This document shows, in pieces, positions 1 to 8,055 of a DNA stretch of 64,000 bases. Both the position numbers and the translations under genes were made by a program. The notes beneath the pieces are model-generated. The model saw only the letters and a program-made list of their open reading frames with translations. It had not been told where the DNA came from and did no database searches. The number at the start of each line of letters is the position of its first letter. Position 1 is the first letter of the stretch. Origin of the DNA: Chloroflexota bacterium (GTDB lineage: Bacteria; Chloroflexota; Anaerolineae; Caldilineales; Caldilineaceae); contig QEUW01000012.1 of assembly GCA_003577005.1 (NCBI GenBank), positions 1 to 64,000 on the forward strand. Direction: 5' to 3'.

Positions 1-1578
1 ATCACCGGACAGACGGCCTGGTATCTCTGGGGCGCCAGCGGCGAGCGCGAACGCAACCGGATGCCTAACCATGCGCTCCAGTGGGCGGCCATGCGCTGGG
101 CGCGTGAGCGTGGTGCGACCCGCTACGACCTGTGGGGCATCCCCGATGAGCTTGGTAAACTGGCGCAAGGTCTTCAGCGGGGCGAAAGCTGCGGCATCTC
201 GCCGGATGCACTGCCCATCGATCTAGAGGCGCTGCCGGGGGGGGATCTGTGGGGCGTCTATCGCTTCAAACAGGGCTTTGGCGGGCAGATCGTACGAACG
301 GTCGGTGCGTGGGACTTACCGCTGAGTGAGTGGGGGTATGCCGCCTATCGCATGGGTCTTTGCGCGAAAAAGAGACTTGAGAAGATTGAGCGATTGGGAG
401 AGACTCGTATTTGGCAGTCGCGCACAGACCGCCAATTTTTCAATCCCTCAAGCGACCGCGCGCTCAAATCTCCCCAAATTACTGCAAATCCCTCCCCCCC
501 ATCTCCCAGTCTCCACCCGATCACCACTCCTCAGGAATGGCAGCAGACGCTTGCCGCCCTTCCCAATCCGCACGTGCTGCAGAGTTGGGAATGGGGTGTG
601 GTCAAGGCGCAGACCGGGTGGCGCGCCGAGCGATACTCACTATGCGAAGGCGGGCGACCGATGGCAGCTTTCCAATTTCTCTGGCGGCAACTTGCGCCCG
701 GTTTGCCTGTGCGCATTGGTTACCTGCCCAAAGGACCTACGCTCGATTGGGCCGACATGGACTGCGTCGATCGCACTTTGGCGCAGGTCGAACAGCTTGC
801 CCGCGACAGAGGTTGCATCTTTGTCAAGATCGACCCAGATGTGCGCGAGGATACAACGACCGGTCGCCTGCTACTCCACGCCCTGGAACGGCGTGGCTGG
901 CGCTACAGCCCAGACCAGATCCAGTTCAAAAACACGGCGTACACCGACCTCTCCGTAAGCGAAGAGACGCTGCTCGAACAGATGAAGAGCAAGTGGCGCT
1001 ACAATATCCGCTTGGCCGAGCGCCGCGGCATCTGCGTTCGACAGGGCGGGACCAGTGACCTGGCGGCCTTCTATGCGCTCTATGCTGAGACCGGCAGGCG
1101 GGATGGCTTTCTGACCCGCCCGTTCGACTACTACCGCACCACCTGGGAGACATTCCTGGCGGCGCAGCAGGACGCCACCAATCCGGCGGGGGGGGTGCTG
1201 CTGTTGGCCGAACACCCGGATGACCCACAGCCGGTGGCGGGTCTGTTCTTGTTGCGCTATGGGGCGCGGGCCTGGTATTTCTACGGCGCCAGCAGCGAGC
1301 GCCACCGCCGCGATATGCCCAATTACCTGCTCCAGTGGGAGGCGTTGCGTTGGGCTATCGCCCAGGGTTGCACCGTCTACGACTGGTGGGGCGCTCCCAC
1401 CGGCATCGAGGATGCTAGCGATCCCCTGCAAGGCGTCTGGCAATTCAAACAGGGATTTGGGGCGCACTTTCAATCCCATATTGGCGCCTGGGATTATCCC
1501 GTCTCGCCGTTGCTCTACTGGTTGTATACAGAGGTCATGCCGCAGGTATTGGCCTGGATGCGGCGCAGGGGGCGGTGA
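1..1578 (+). CDS. FemAB-type peptidyltransferase, tandem fusion (5' end outside window)
   Basis: The reading frame is open from base 1, so the gene starts upstream of the window; the ATG at 61 is internal. FemAB/FemX enzymes transfer an amino acid from aminoacyl-tRNA to lipid II or related precursors through two GNAT-like lobes. The first ~115 codons (AWYLWGAS ... YRFKQGFGG ... GAWDLP) are the C-terminal lobe of one FemAB unit. After a Pro/Ser-rich linker (about 125-165) comes a complete second unit starting near HVLQSWEWG, whose C-terminal lobe repeats the same blocks (AWYFYGAS, WQFKQGFG, GAWDYP). It is therefore a head-to-tail fusion of two FemAB units. The family call is strong; the substrate is not visible. 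Confidence 0.85.
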   Translation: MTGQTAWYLWGASGERERNRMPNHALQWAAMRWARERGATRYDLWGIPDELGKLAQGLQRGESCGISPDALPIDLEALPGGDLWGVYRFKQGFGGQIVRTVGAWDLPLSEWGYAAYRMGLCAKKRLEKIERLGETRIWQSRTDRQFFNPSSDRALKSPQITANPSPPSPSLHPITTPQEWQQTLAALPNPHVLQSWEWGVVKAQTGWRAERYSLCEGGRPMAAFQFLWRQLAPGLPVRIGYLPKGPTLDWADMDCVDRTLAQVEQLARDRGCIFVKIDPDVREDTTTGRLLLHALERRGWRYSPDQIQFKNTAYTDLSVSEETLLEQMKSKWRYNIRLAERRGICVRQGGTSDLAAFYALYAETGRRDGFLTRPFDYYRTTWETFLAAQQDATNPAGGVLLLAEHPDDPQPVAGLFLLRYGARAWYFYGASSERHRRDMPNYLLQWEALRWAIAQGCTVYDWWGAPTGIEDASDPLQGVWQFKQGFGAHFQSHIGAWDYPVSPLLYWLYTEVMPQVLAWMRRRGR

Positions 1579-1611
1579 GGTAAGGAGGCAAATCAGTGAA
1601 AGCTATTCCGT

Positions 1612-1887
1612 CTACGGCACACTGAGATAGGTGTTGCGATTTCTAGGTCTGACCTCCAAAACTGTGACAATCCTGTCACGATCGTTGATCATATAGAAGA
1701 CTCGCCAGCCATCGATCTTCAAGCGATAGCGGTCTTGTAACTCCCGTTGCAGCTCGCTATTTTGGGGTCTTGGCTCGTCTCGTAGATCAAGCATTGCCTG
1801 TACAAGCTCCCGGCGCAAACGTTCAGGCAACACTGCTTTGAGCTGCTGCTTTGCTTTATCTCTCACATCAAGCCGGTATTGGCTCAT
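1612..1887 (-). CDS. RelE/ParE-superfamily toxin
   Basis: The 91-residue protein has the RelE fold pattern: an N-terminal strand and helix (YRLDVRDKAKQQL), a central YRLKIDGWRVFY strand pair and a C-terminal basic VLEVRPRNRNTY. RelE members cleave mRNA in the ribosome and ParE members poison gyrase; the central RLKIDGWRVFY pattern fits RelE better, but this is inference. The start overlaps the end of the antitoxin gene by 20 bp, the usual type II order with antitoxin first. The length is normal for the family and no disruption is visible. Confidence 0.88.
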   Translation of the reverse strand: MSQYRLDVRDKAKQQLKAVLPERLRRELVQAMLDLRDEPRPQNSELQRELQDRYRLKIDGWRVFYMINDRDRIVTVLEVRPRNRNTYLSVP

Positions 1888-2179
1888 TTGTGCCCATTAT
1901 TTCGTTGACAAACGCATCAGCATTATCAATGGTTTCGACCTGACTTTGCCCGGTAGCGATTGCTAATTCGGCCTGAAGGGTCACAATGGCGTCTTCTATC
2001 TCTTCTATCCGGTCAACAATGGCATTCCACTGGGCCGGTGAAATGATGACAGCCTGGGGCGTTGCTCGATTCATAAGGAGGACTGGGCCGTGGTGAATCT
2101 TTTCCGTGACCTCACCGGTTCTGTTTTTTATGTCCTGCATCGATGCCGTCTGTGGGATACGGTTCAATTCGATCATCAT
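1868..2179 (-). CDS. Phd/YefM-family antitoxin
   Basis: A 103-residue protein with the Phd/YefM N-terminal DNA-binding fold (IPQTASMQDIKNRTGEV, then GPVLLMNRATPQAVIISPAQWNAI) and an acidic C-terminal tail expected to wrap the toxin. It should repress its own operon and neutralise the RelE protein encoded downstream. Two consecutive ATG codons (2179 and 2176) follow an AGGAGGG ribosome-binding site, so either may be used. A short palindrome lies 18-35 bp upstream of the start. Confidence 0.88.
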   Translation of the reverse strand: MMIELNRIPQTASMQDIKNRTGEVTEKIHHGPVLLMNRATPQAVIISPAQWNAIVDRIEEIEDAIVTLQAELAIATGQSQVETIDNADAFVNEIMGTNEPIPA

Positions 2180-2196
2180 GCCCTCCTATTTTCCAT

Positions 2197-2214
2197 GTAA
2201 AAAGTGTACTTTAC
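2197..2214. promoter_or_regulatory. Palindromic operator candidate of the toxin-antitoxin operon
   Basis: GTAAaAAGTgtACTTTAC is an 18-bp near-palindrome just upstream of the antitoxin start. On the minus strand it sits between a possible -35 (TTGTGG) and a weak -10. Phd/YefM antitoxins bind such short palindromes to autoregulate, so the assignment is by position and symmetry only. Confidence 0.4.
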
Positions 2215-2289
2215 AACCACAATTCTACCATTCGGGTAACAACGAGTCAATTCGGGGCAGGAAGAAGAGGTAGCCGGGATTCAGGGCGG

Positions 2290-2316
2290 GTAGGGCAAGA
2301 TGCTATCTTGCCCTAC
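2290..2316. terminator. Perfect 12-bp hairpin after the isomerase gene
   Basis: GTAGGGCAAGAT and ATCTTGCCCTAC are perfect complements separated by GCT. The hairpin begins 14 bp beyond the stop codon of the minus-strand isomerase gene. There is no T-tract, so it may be an mRNA-end stabiliser or repeat rather than an intrinsic terminator. Confidence 0.5.
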
Positions 2317-2329
2317 AGCAGGCCAGCCC

Positions 2330-3127
2330 TTATCGCGCCCCGCACGCCTGGAGGCACGCCTGCATGTGCCCGTGCGACTCGGCGGCGATGACGCAGCACT
2401 GTTCGATGCTGTACTCTTTGGCGCCGATGATCTCCAGGTTGACCGGCCCCCGGTAGCCGTGGGCGTGCAACACCCGGATATAGCCGACCAGGTCAATATC
2501 CCCGCGGCCATTGGCCTGATCTTCAGGTTTGCCTGGTCCCTGCTGGCGGCCCTTGCAGTCGCGAATGTGGACGTGCTTGACCCGCGAGATGACAGCAGCA
2601 ATGGCATCCACCGGGTTTTCGTTGGCGCGGAAGATATGCGACGGGTCCATGTCGATGCCAAAGTTGGGTGAAGAAATCGCCTCCATCGCTTGCAGGGTAG
2701 TAGGTGTGTTGTAGATTGCCGCGCCGACGTGCGCCTTGACACAGAGAGTAACGCCGTATTTTTCCGCCATCTGCGCCAGCTTGCCCAACTCGTCGATGGT
2801 CTGGCGTAGACTGGCCTCGTCACCGCTCTTGCCACCAGGTCCGCAGTTGATGATGGGGATGCCCAGTTCAACGGCAGCCTGCATCGCCCTCTCCATCTTG
2901 ATCGAGTCACGAGACGGCTGCTCGATGGCCAGCAGCGTCAGGGCATAGCGGTCAGCCAGTTGTTTGATCGAGGGCACAAGCTCTTGCCAGCGGTCGAGCA
3001 CCAGATGTTCGCTCATATTCTCGATGGCCGAGAGTTCGATGCCATCGTAACCGGCCATGGTAATGTACTTGAAGGCCGTCTCCAAATTATAGCCGCCGAA
3101 GAGGACGGAATTTGCGCCGAGTTTCAT
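2330..3127 (-). CDS. Sugar phosphate isomerase/epimerase-like TIM-barrel protein
   Basis: The ~265-residue protein is an AP-endonuclease-2/xylose-isomerase-like TIM barrel: GYDGIELSA near the N-terminus, then alternating strands ending in INCGPGG, VTLCVKAHVG, FGIDMDPSHIF, VKHVHIRDCKG and VNLEIIGAKEY, which supply the usual His/Asp/Glu metal ligands. Members isomerise, epimerise or eliminate on sugars and keto-sugars. The ATG at 3127 is preferred over 3139 because GGAG stands 6 bases before it. The next gene upstream in the transcription order is an MDR dehydrogenase, which fits a sugar-catabolic module. The exact substrate cannot be read from sequence. Confidence 0.8.
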   Translation of the reverse strand: MKLGANSVLFGGYNLETAFKYITMAGYDGIELSAIENMSEHLVLDRWQELVPSIKQLADRYALTLLAIEQPSRDSIKMERAMQAAVELGIPIINCGPGGKSGDEASLRQTIDELGKLAQMAEKYGVTLCVKAHVGAAIYNTPTTLQAMEAISSPNFGIDMDPSHIFRANENPVDAIAAVISRVKHVHIRDCKGRQQGPGKPEDQANGRGDIDLVGYIRVLHAHGYRGPVNLEIIGAKEYSIEQCCVIAAESHGHMQACLQACGAR

Positions 3128-3157
3128 GAGTTGCTCCATTCTGTATGGACCGTAGAC

Positions 3158-3182
3158 GATGGGCTATCGCCTATCGCCCATC
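3158..3182. repeat. GATGGGC palindrome, GACGATGG-type intergenic repeat
   Basis: GATGGGC and GCCCATC flank an 11-base centre that itself contains TATCG/CGATA-type symmetry. It is preceded by CGTAGAC, as in the related elements at 14925, 35457 and 43005. It overlaps the last codons of the minus-strand dehydrogenase gene and could act as its transcript end. Confidence 0.5.
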
Positions 3183-4211
3183 ATCTGGAAATACTACCCC
3201 AAGCTTAATGGTCTCTTGCGGGTGGGTGGCGATCTTTGGGTACTCTTGCAGCAGATCAGCAAAACAGACCACGGGCTGTACCAGCGGCACAGTCTGGATC
3301 GCACCGCTGGCGAGGAGCCGCCAGGCCACGTCGAAGATGCGTTTTTCGTCCCAGTTTGGGTAATCCGGGTTGGGTTCGCTACAGGCCCGGGAAAAGACGA
3401 TCTTGGGCCGGTTCATGTGTGCTTCGGCGCCAAAGTCTAAACCAGCCGGGTAGACACCGGGGAAGGCGCCGGCCACGACCGTGCCGTTATAGGCCACACC
3501 TCTCAGCGCCCCTTGCAGCGCCATGGGGTGACCGCTGTACTCGATGATGACATCGGCGCCGCGCCGCCCGGTCGCTTCTTTGATTGCCAGTCCACTATCG
3601 TATTCGCTGGGGTCGATCACCAGGTCAGCGCCGCAGGCCAGGGCGACCTCTCGCCTGAGCGGGATCGGCTCTACGGCGATCGCCGGGTAGGCGCCCGCCA
3701 GTTTCGCCAGTTGCAGGGCGATCAAGCCGATCGCACCCATGCCAAAGACCGCCACGGCGTCGCCGATACGCACATGGCCGTCGCGCACGGCGCCCAGGGC
3801 AAAATCGGCCGGGTCGAGACAGGCAGCCGCTTGCCAGGGCACACCATCCGGCAGCTTGCGCACGCTTGCTGCCGGCCAGATATGCTCCTCCTTGAGCGAA
3901 CCATACCGGAAGACCTGCTCTCCTGACTTGATTGTAGAAACCCCAGGACCCACTTCGACTACCGTGCCAACACAGGTGTTGCCCAACGCCACCGGATAGC
4001 GCACACCTGGTTGGCCCGTGCGAAAGAGCCGGTATTCTGGGTCAAAACGGCCGCGCGGGTCGGCATATCCTTTATAGAGCGCCATCTCTGTGCCGTGTTT
4101 GACCGCGCCATACCGGGTGCGGACACGGACTTCCCCTTCCCTAAGCGCACGGCTCTCAACCTCGCGAAACGCCACCTGTTCTTTCGCAGGGGCAATCAGT
4201 TCACGGACCAT
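3171..4211 (-). CDS. MDR-superfamily zinc-type alcohol/sugar dehydrogenase
   Basis: The 346-residue medium-chain dehydrogenase has an N-terminal GroES-like catalytic domain (RYGAVKHGTEMALYKG, ALGNTCVGTVVEVGPG) and a Rossmann domain with GMGAIG in VFGMGAIGLIALQLAK followed by the acidic strand end AVEPIPLR. The four structural-zinc cysteines of classical ADHs are absent, as in sorbitol-dehydrogenase-like and bacteriochlorophyllide-dehydrogenase-like branches. It probably oxidises a polyol or sugar alcohol with NAD(P). It is 43 bp from the isomerase gene downstream and 72 bp from the sulfatase-fold gene upstream, all on the minus strand, suggesting one operon. Confidence 0.8.
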   Translation of the reverse strand: MVRELIAPAKEQVAFREVESRALREGEVRVRTRYGAVKHGTEMALYKGYADPRGRFDPEYRLFRTGQPGVRYPVALGNTCVGTVVEVGPGVSTIKSGEQVFRYGSLKEEHIWPAASVRKLPDGVPWQAAACLDPADFALGAVRDGHVRIGDAVAVFGMGAIGLIALQLAKLAGAYPAIAVEPIPLRREVALACGADLVIDPSEYDSGLAIKEATGRRGADVIIEYSGHPMALQGALRGVAYNGTVVAGAFPGVYPAGLDFGAEAHMNRPKIVFSRACSEPNPDYPNWDEKRIFDVAWRLLASGAIQTVPLVQPVVCFADLLQEYPKIATHPQETIKLGVVFPDDGR

Positions 4212-4283
4212 TCAGAATGTCTCCTCGGTAGTGGACAACGACCAATCCCCACAGATTCCCATCCATCCCTGGGGTTATAAGCC

Positions 4284-5690
4284 CTACTCACGTGACTTCG
4301 CCTGCAAGCGCGCTGCCTGAGCCGGGTCCCCAATGTGAAGTGTATCATAAGCTTGCTGAGAGCTCTTAAATGCGCCGACCCCTTCGTGACCATGCCAGTC
4401 GCCCTGGTGGTGGATGGGGTTGGGCAGCCCGGTCTCCTTTTCGCGCTGCTCGATCCAGGCGTTCATCCGTTCGGTAAGCGCCTCGACAATGCGCGGCTCG
4501 CACTCGGCAAGATTGTGGTTCTCGTCTGGGTCATCCACCAGGTTGTAGAGTTCGACTTCGGGCTTGAAGTGGAAGTCCGGCTCGAGCGCACGGATGAGCT
4601 TCCACTGGGGTGTGCGCCAGCCATGTTTGCGCATCCAGGTGCATTCGGTGATGTAGAATTCGCTCTCGTACGAGGCGACTTCCCTGCGCATGAGCGGCAG
4701 CAGGCTGCGCCCATCAAAGGTGAAACGGGTGGCGTCGATGTCAGCCAGGTCGAGCAGGGTGGGCACAAGGTCCTTATGCTGGCTGAAGCCGGAGACGCGA
4801 TGCCCGGCCGGAACTTTGCCGGGGTAGCGGATGATGAGAGGCACGTGCAGCACGTTATCGTACATGCCGTGATGGTCGAACCAACACTCGTGGTCGTAGA
4901 GCGTCTCGCCGTGGTCGCCGTTGAGGACGACGATAGTCTCGTCGAGAATGCCCAGCGTCTCCAGGGCCGTAAAGAGGGTGCGGATGGCGGCGTCCATATA
5001 GGCGACGGCGCCATCATATTGAGCGATCACATAGTCCTTGTCGGTAATGCCGGGCGGCATCCAACTGGCGAAGAAGTCGCGGAAGGGCTTGAAGGACATG
5101 ACCGGCTCCATAGACTTGTTCTTGGGGTCGGTCTCGTTGCCGTGGTAGAACATGCGCTCATACGGTTCGGGCGGCAGGTAGGGCGCGTGCGGGTCCATAT
5201 GGCGCAGAAAGAGAAAGAAGGGTTGGCGCTTGCGGGCCAGCCGGTGCAGTTCGGGGATGGCAACCTCGTTGAGATTTTGTGCTTTGGGGCTGCGCCCTTC
5301 GTTCCAACTGCCCCAGCCAGGGAACGACAGGTAATTATCGAAGCCGCGCGATGACGGGTTGCCACTAAAACCGACACAGGTGGTGTCGTAGCCTTCCTCG
5401 CGCAGCATCTCGGCCAGCGTGGGAACCTCAGGGCGGAGCGGCCCTTTGTGGCGCAGCGCTACCACCTGGGTGCCAAAACAGTCGCGCCCGGTGAGCATGT
5501 TGGCATAGGCTGGCGTAGTGGGAATGCTAGGGCTGAAGTTACGCTCGAAGAGAATCCCCTCTTTGGCAAAGTGATCCATGTGTGGCGTTGTCAGGCGATG
5601 GTAGCCGTAGCTGCTCATGTGGTCGGCGCGCAACGAGTCAATCCCGAAGAGAACAATATTGGGGCGACGGCCCCGGCGTTTGGGTGGCAT
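4284..5690 (-). CDS. Sulfatase-fold (alkaline phosphatase superfamily) hydrolase with Thr at the nucleophile position
   Basis: The 468-residue protein has the sulfatase/alkaline-phosphatase fold: NIVLFGIDSLRADH (metal-binding Asp18) at residues 11-24 and the second metal cluster NGDHGETLYDH, then a C-terminal YNLVDDPDENHNLAE typical of sulfatases. The signature CxPxR, whose Cys/Ser becomes formylglycine, reads T58-T-P-A-Y62, so the nucleophile position is Thr and the Arg is Tyr. A Thr nucleophile occurs in phosphodiesterases and phosphoethanolamine transferases of the same superfamily. The ATG at 5690 has AAGGA 7 bases upstream; an in-frame extension to 5801 lacks homologous sequence. No signal peptide is seen. 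The fold is secure; sulfatase activity is doubtful. Confidence 0.82.
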   Translation of the reverse strand: MPPKRRGRRPNIVLFGIDSLRADHMSSYGYHRLTTPHMDHFAKEGILFERNFSPSIPTTPAYANMLTGRDCFGTQVVALRHKGPLRPEVPTLAEMLREEGYDTTCVGFSGNPSSRGFDNYLSFPGWGSWNEGRSPKAQNLNEVAIPELHRLARKRQPFFLFLRHMDPHAPYLPPEPYERMFYHGNETDPKNKSMEPVMSFKPFRDFFASWMPPGITDKDYVIAQYDGAVAYMDAAIRTLFTALETLGILDETIVVLNGDHGETLYDHECWFDHHGMYDNVLHVPLIIRYPGKVPAGHRVSGFSQHKDLVPTLLDLADIDATRFTFDGRSLLPLMRREVASYESEFYITECTWMRKHGWRTPQWKLIRALEPDFHFKPEVELYNLVDDPDENHNLAECEPRIVEALTERMNAWIEQREKETGLPNPIHHQGDWHGHEGVGAFKSSQQAYDTLHIGDPAQAARLQAKSRE

Positions 5691-5906
5691 TGGCTGTTCC
5701 TTATGAGGTTTGTGACAGTTATGATAGAATATCCAACATAAATCGATGACAGTATTTTTCGTTGGCTCTGCGCCAGGCCGGGTACCCCCTGGGTGCGCCA
5801 ACTCACTAGCTTCGGCAAGATTGGGATGATGCTTGATAACAGAGCAAGGTATCGTTATCTTGTATCATGCTGGAAGGATCTGTTGTTTGCCATCCTCATA
5901 ACCTTT

Positions 5907-6034
5907 AGAAGCTGTTTGAAAAGGGGAAGTGCCGCCTTGGTGCGCTGCACCTGGGAGACCGGCTTCGGTGAAAGGTGCAACGCACTTTGCAAGTGCACCG
6001 CACCGGGTGTCATCCCTCTTTTCAAACAGCTTCT
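5907..6034. repeat. MITE-like inverted repeat with 17-bp perfect termini
   Basis: AGAAGCTGTTTGAAAAG at 5907-5923 is the exact reverse complement of 6018-6034. The interior contains a palindrome of the GTGC-N3-GCAC family (5974-6005). Similar TTTGA(A/G)A-type arms recur at 32514, 46345 and 58136. No transposase is encoded inside. Confidence 0.65.
5974..6005. repeat. GTGC-N3-GCAC palindrome family, copy 1
   Basis: The element reads as two mini-palindromes, GTGCAACGCAC and GTGCACCGCAC, facing each other across TTTGCAA. The same paired arrangement occurs at 29012, 33131, 52462 (decayed), 55448 and 60918-60997. This copy lies inside the larger inverted repeat 5907-6034. Confidence 0.6.
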
Positions 6035-6122
6035 TAGTGTTGAAGTAGCACCAATTGTACGCCATGATGAAAGCCGGGCCTTTGCGCCTCAGCAGGTCAT
6101 AACTCCTTCTGGCTAACAGCGA

Positions 6123-6956
6123 TCACGGGCAATCGTACCCGAATTCGCACATCCCCTGCTCCAAAAAGTCAAAATAACTGACCCCATCCGCTCCGCTATA
6201 CCGGCCCACTGCTTCGGGGCGCACGGGGATGCGCGCCAGCAGGATGCCTAGATACTCCTCCAGGCGAGATAAAGTTGCCTCTTGCTGCAAGACAAAATCC
6301 TCAAAACGCACCACAATCCAGTTGGCCGGCCTGGGCGTTGCCTTGACAATCTCATACTGGTACTGCCACGAGATGGCGCGGCGAGCGCGCCGGCGCAATT
6401 CGTCGAGCGGCAAAATCTGATCCCCATGTTGGGCGCGCTGGAGCATGAGTTCCTGCTGCGTGTGCGCCTGCTGCCACAAGTGCGGATAATGCTCGCGTAG
6501 AAACGCATCTGGATCGGGATAGTCGATGCCAAAATCGTGCAGGTCGTCGGTCAGGTGGCGCGCCAGGATGTTGTCGCGTGGATTGCGCACCCAATGGATG
6601 TATTTGATCTCGGGGAACATCCGTACAATCCACGGGAAGACGAGCGTCGTCTCTGGGATCTTCCAGCCCTTGTGTTCGGCGGGGCTGCGCAACACGGTCA
6701 CCAGGTAGCGTTCGATCAGTTCTGTAAATTCAGGGGGGATCGGCGCGGTGTGCAGGGCGCTAAAATCCCACTGCAACCCGCCCAGCCAGTGGATATGGCG
6801 TGCAAATACCCGGCAGGCTTCGTACATCGCATCGGGTGGCAACAGATCACCCGACCGGTTCAACGGCTCGCCCATGTAGACATTGCTTGCAGACAACGTG
6901 TGCGACATGGCGCGAGTTCCACCGTGCCCGCGGCCAATAATCGTAATGAGGGACAT
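6123..6956 (-). CDS. Sulfotransferase family protein
   Basis: The 277-residue protein begins ITIIGRGHGGTR (residues 4-15), the 5'-phosphosulfate-binding loop of PAPS-dependent sulfotransferases. It has the 3'-phosphate-binding pattern IHWVRNPRDNILAR mid-protein and a VVRFEDFV block before a helical end. It should transfer sulfate from PAPS to a hydroxyl acceptor. No signal peptide is present, so it is cytoplasmic. It is transcribed in the same direction as the sulfatase-fold gene but separated from it by a 432-bp repeat-bearing gap. The ATG at 6956 has only a weak GGAA upstream. The acceptor is unknown. Confidence 0.78.
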   Translation of the reverse strand: MSLITIIGRGHGGTRAMSHTLSASNVYMGEPLNRSGDLLPPDAMYEACRVFARHIHWLGGLQWDFSALHTAPIPPEFTELIERYLVTVLRSPAEHKGWKIPETTLVFPWIVRMFPEIKYIHWVRNPRDNILARHLTDDLHDFGIDYPDPDAFLREHYPHLWQQAHTQQELMLQRAQHGDQILPLDELRRRARRAISWQYQYEIVKATPRPANWIVVRFEDFVLQQEATLSRLEEYLGILLARIPVRPEAVGRYSGADGVSYFDFLEQGMCEFGYDCP

Positions 6957-6989
6957 ATTCTATTCCAGATAGTGTGTTTGGATCAGTTG

Positions 6990-8042
6990 TCATAACGGGA
7001 AAGGGATGCGGCGCCCTTCTCGGGCCGACTGGTAGGCGCCCAACACCATCTCGACCGAGACGCGGCCATCATACGCAGTGGTCGGTGGCTCGGTTTCAGC
7101 TTTCAGACAGTCGATAAACGCACGGGGCACCCCGGCAATGCGTTCGCCGTGGCTTTTGGGGATAGGGATGCCCAGGTCCTGCCAGTGCGGTCTATCTCTG
7201 GTATAGAGTTTCAGCGCGATGGCGCCCGGCGGCGGCGTCACGTTCGTCGAGGGAAGATCATCGTGATTCTGGATGATCACGCCCTGGTCGCCGTAGACCT
7301 CGGTGGTGTTTTCACCAGCCAGCGTCACCGATGAGTTGACCAAGACGGCCATCGCGCTGCTGGCAAACTTGTAAATCGCGACGCCGGTGTCATCGGGCGC
7401 GACATCGGTCAATGTATTCTCGATCTCAGCCATCACACTGACCGGGCGCCCCAGCATCCAGTGGATAAAATCGGTAGCGTGGCTGGCGTCATCCATAAAC
7501 ATGCCGAGATTCTTTTCCGGGTCGAAATGCCAGCGGGTCGGGCCGTTGACAAAGTTTGGGTCGAAGAGCACGGGAATGCAGTGGCGTCTTCGCAGCAGCC
7601 CGATCTTGCCAATCACACCGCTGTCGATCAGTTCCTTCATCCTGATGTTAGATGGGTCATGGCGCATCTGATAGGCCATCATAAACTGGACACCGGCCTT
7701 ATCCACCGCCGCGATCATCCGGTCGCAATCGGCCAGGGTCAGCGCCATAGGTTTCTGGCAGAGAATATGCTTGCCCGCAGCCGCGGCGGCCAACGTCATT
7801 TCGGCGTGCCGATTGGTCTCACAGGTGATGATCACCGCCTGGATCTCCGGGTGGTTGAACAGATCTTCCACGTGCGGAGAATAGGTCATACCGAACTGCT
7901 CGGCGTTGGCGCGGCCGCGCGCCTCGTTATCGTCCCAACAGGCTGCCAGTTTCACATCATCATAGCTGAGCAGGCGACGGCAATAGGTGCCGGCATGCCC
8001 GTGAGCAAAGCTAACAATGCCGAGGCTAACTTTTGAAGACAT
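6990..8042 (-). CDS. Gfo/Idh/MocA family oxidoreductase
   Basis: The 350-residue protein has an N-terminal Rossmann domain (LGIVSFAHGHAGTYCRRL, with an unusual glycine pattern), the family motif CQKPMALT corresponding to EKP, and a C-terminal alpha/beta domain with MDDASHATDFIHWML carrying the catalytic His region. Members oxidise or reduce sugars and polyols with NAD(P). AAAGG precedes the ATG by 3 bases. It begins 13 bp after the glycosyltransferase stop, so the two genes are probably cotranscribed. Confidence 0.85.
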   Translation of the reverse strand: MSSKVSLGIVSFAHGHAGTYCRRLLSYDDVKLAACWDDNEARGRANAEQFGMTYSPHVEDLFNHPEIQAVIITCETNRHAEMTLAAAAAGKHILCQKPMALTLADCDRMIAAVDKAGVQFMMAYQMRHDPSNIRMKELIDSGVIGKIGLLRRRHCIPVLFDPNFVNGPTRWHFDPEKNLGMFMDDASHATDFIHWMLGRPVSVMAEIENTLTDVAPDDTGVAIYKFASSAMAVLVNSSVTLAGENTTEVYGDQGVIIQNHDDLPSTNVTPPPGAIALKLYTRDRPHWQDLGIPIPKSHGERIAGVPRAFIDCLKAETEPPTTAYDGRVSVEMVLGAYQSAREGRRIPFPL

Positions 8043-8055
8043 ATGCCTTTCACCC

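Larger units (their letters stand above)
5691..6122. other. Gene-free 432-bp interval with a nested inverted repeat
   Basis: No convincing coding sequence. The sulfatase-fold gene's leader occupies the left part. The middle holds a 128-bp inverted-repeat element (5907-6034) enclosing a GTGC-type palindrome (5974-6005). The right part, next to the sulfotransferase stop, shows nothing recognisable. Confidence 0.6.

Noticed and set aside
326..1479. Long open frames overlapping the FemAB gene in other frames and on the opposite strand
   Set aside because: They are composition-driven shadows in high-GC coding sequence, without any family pattern.
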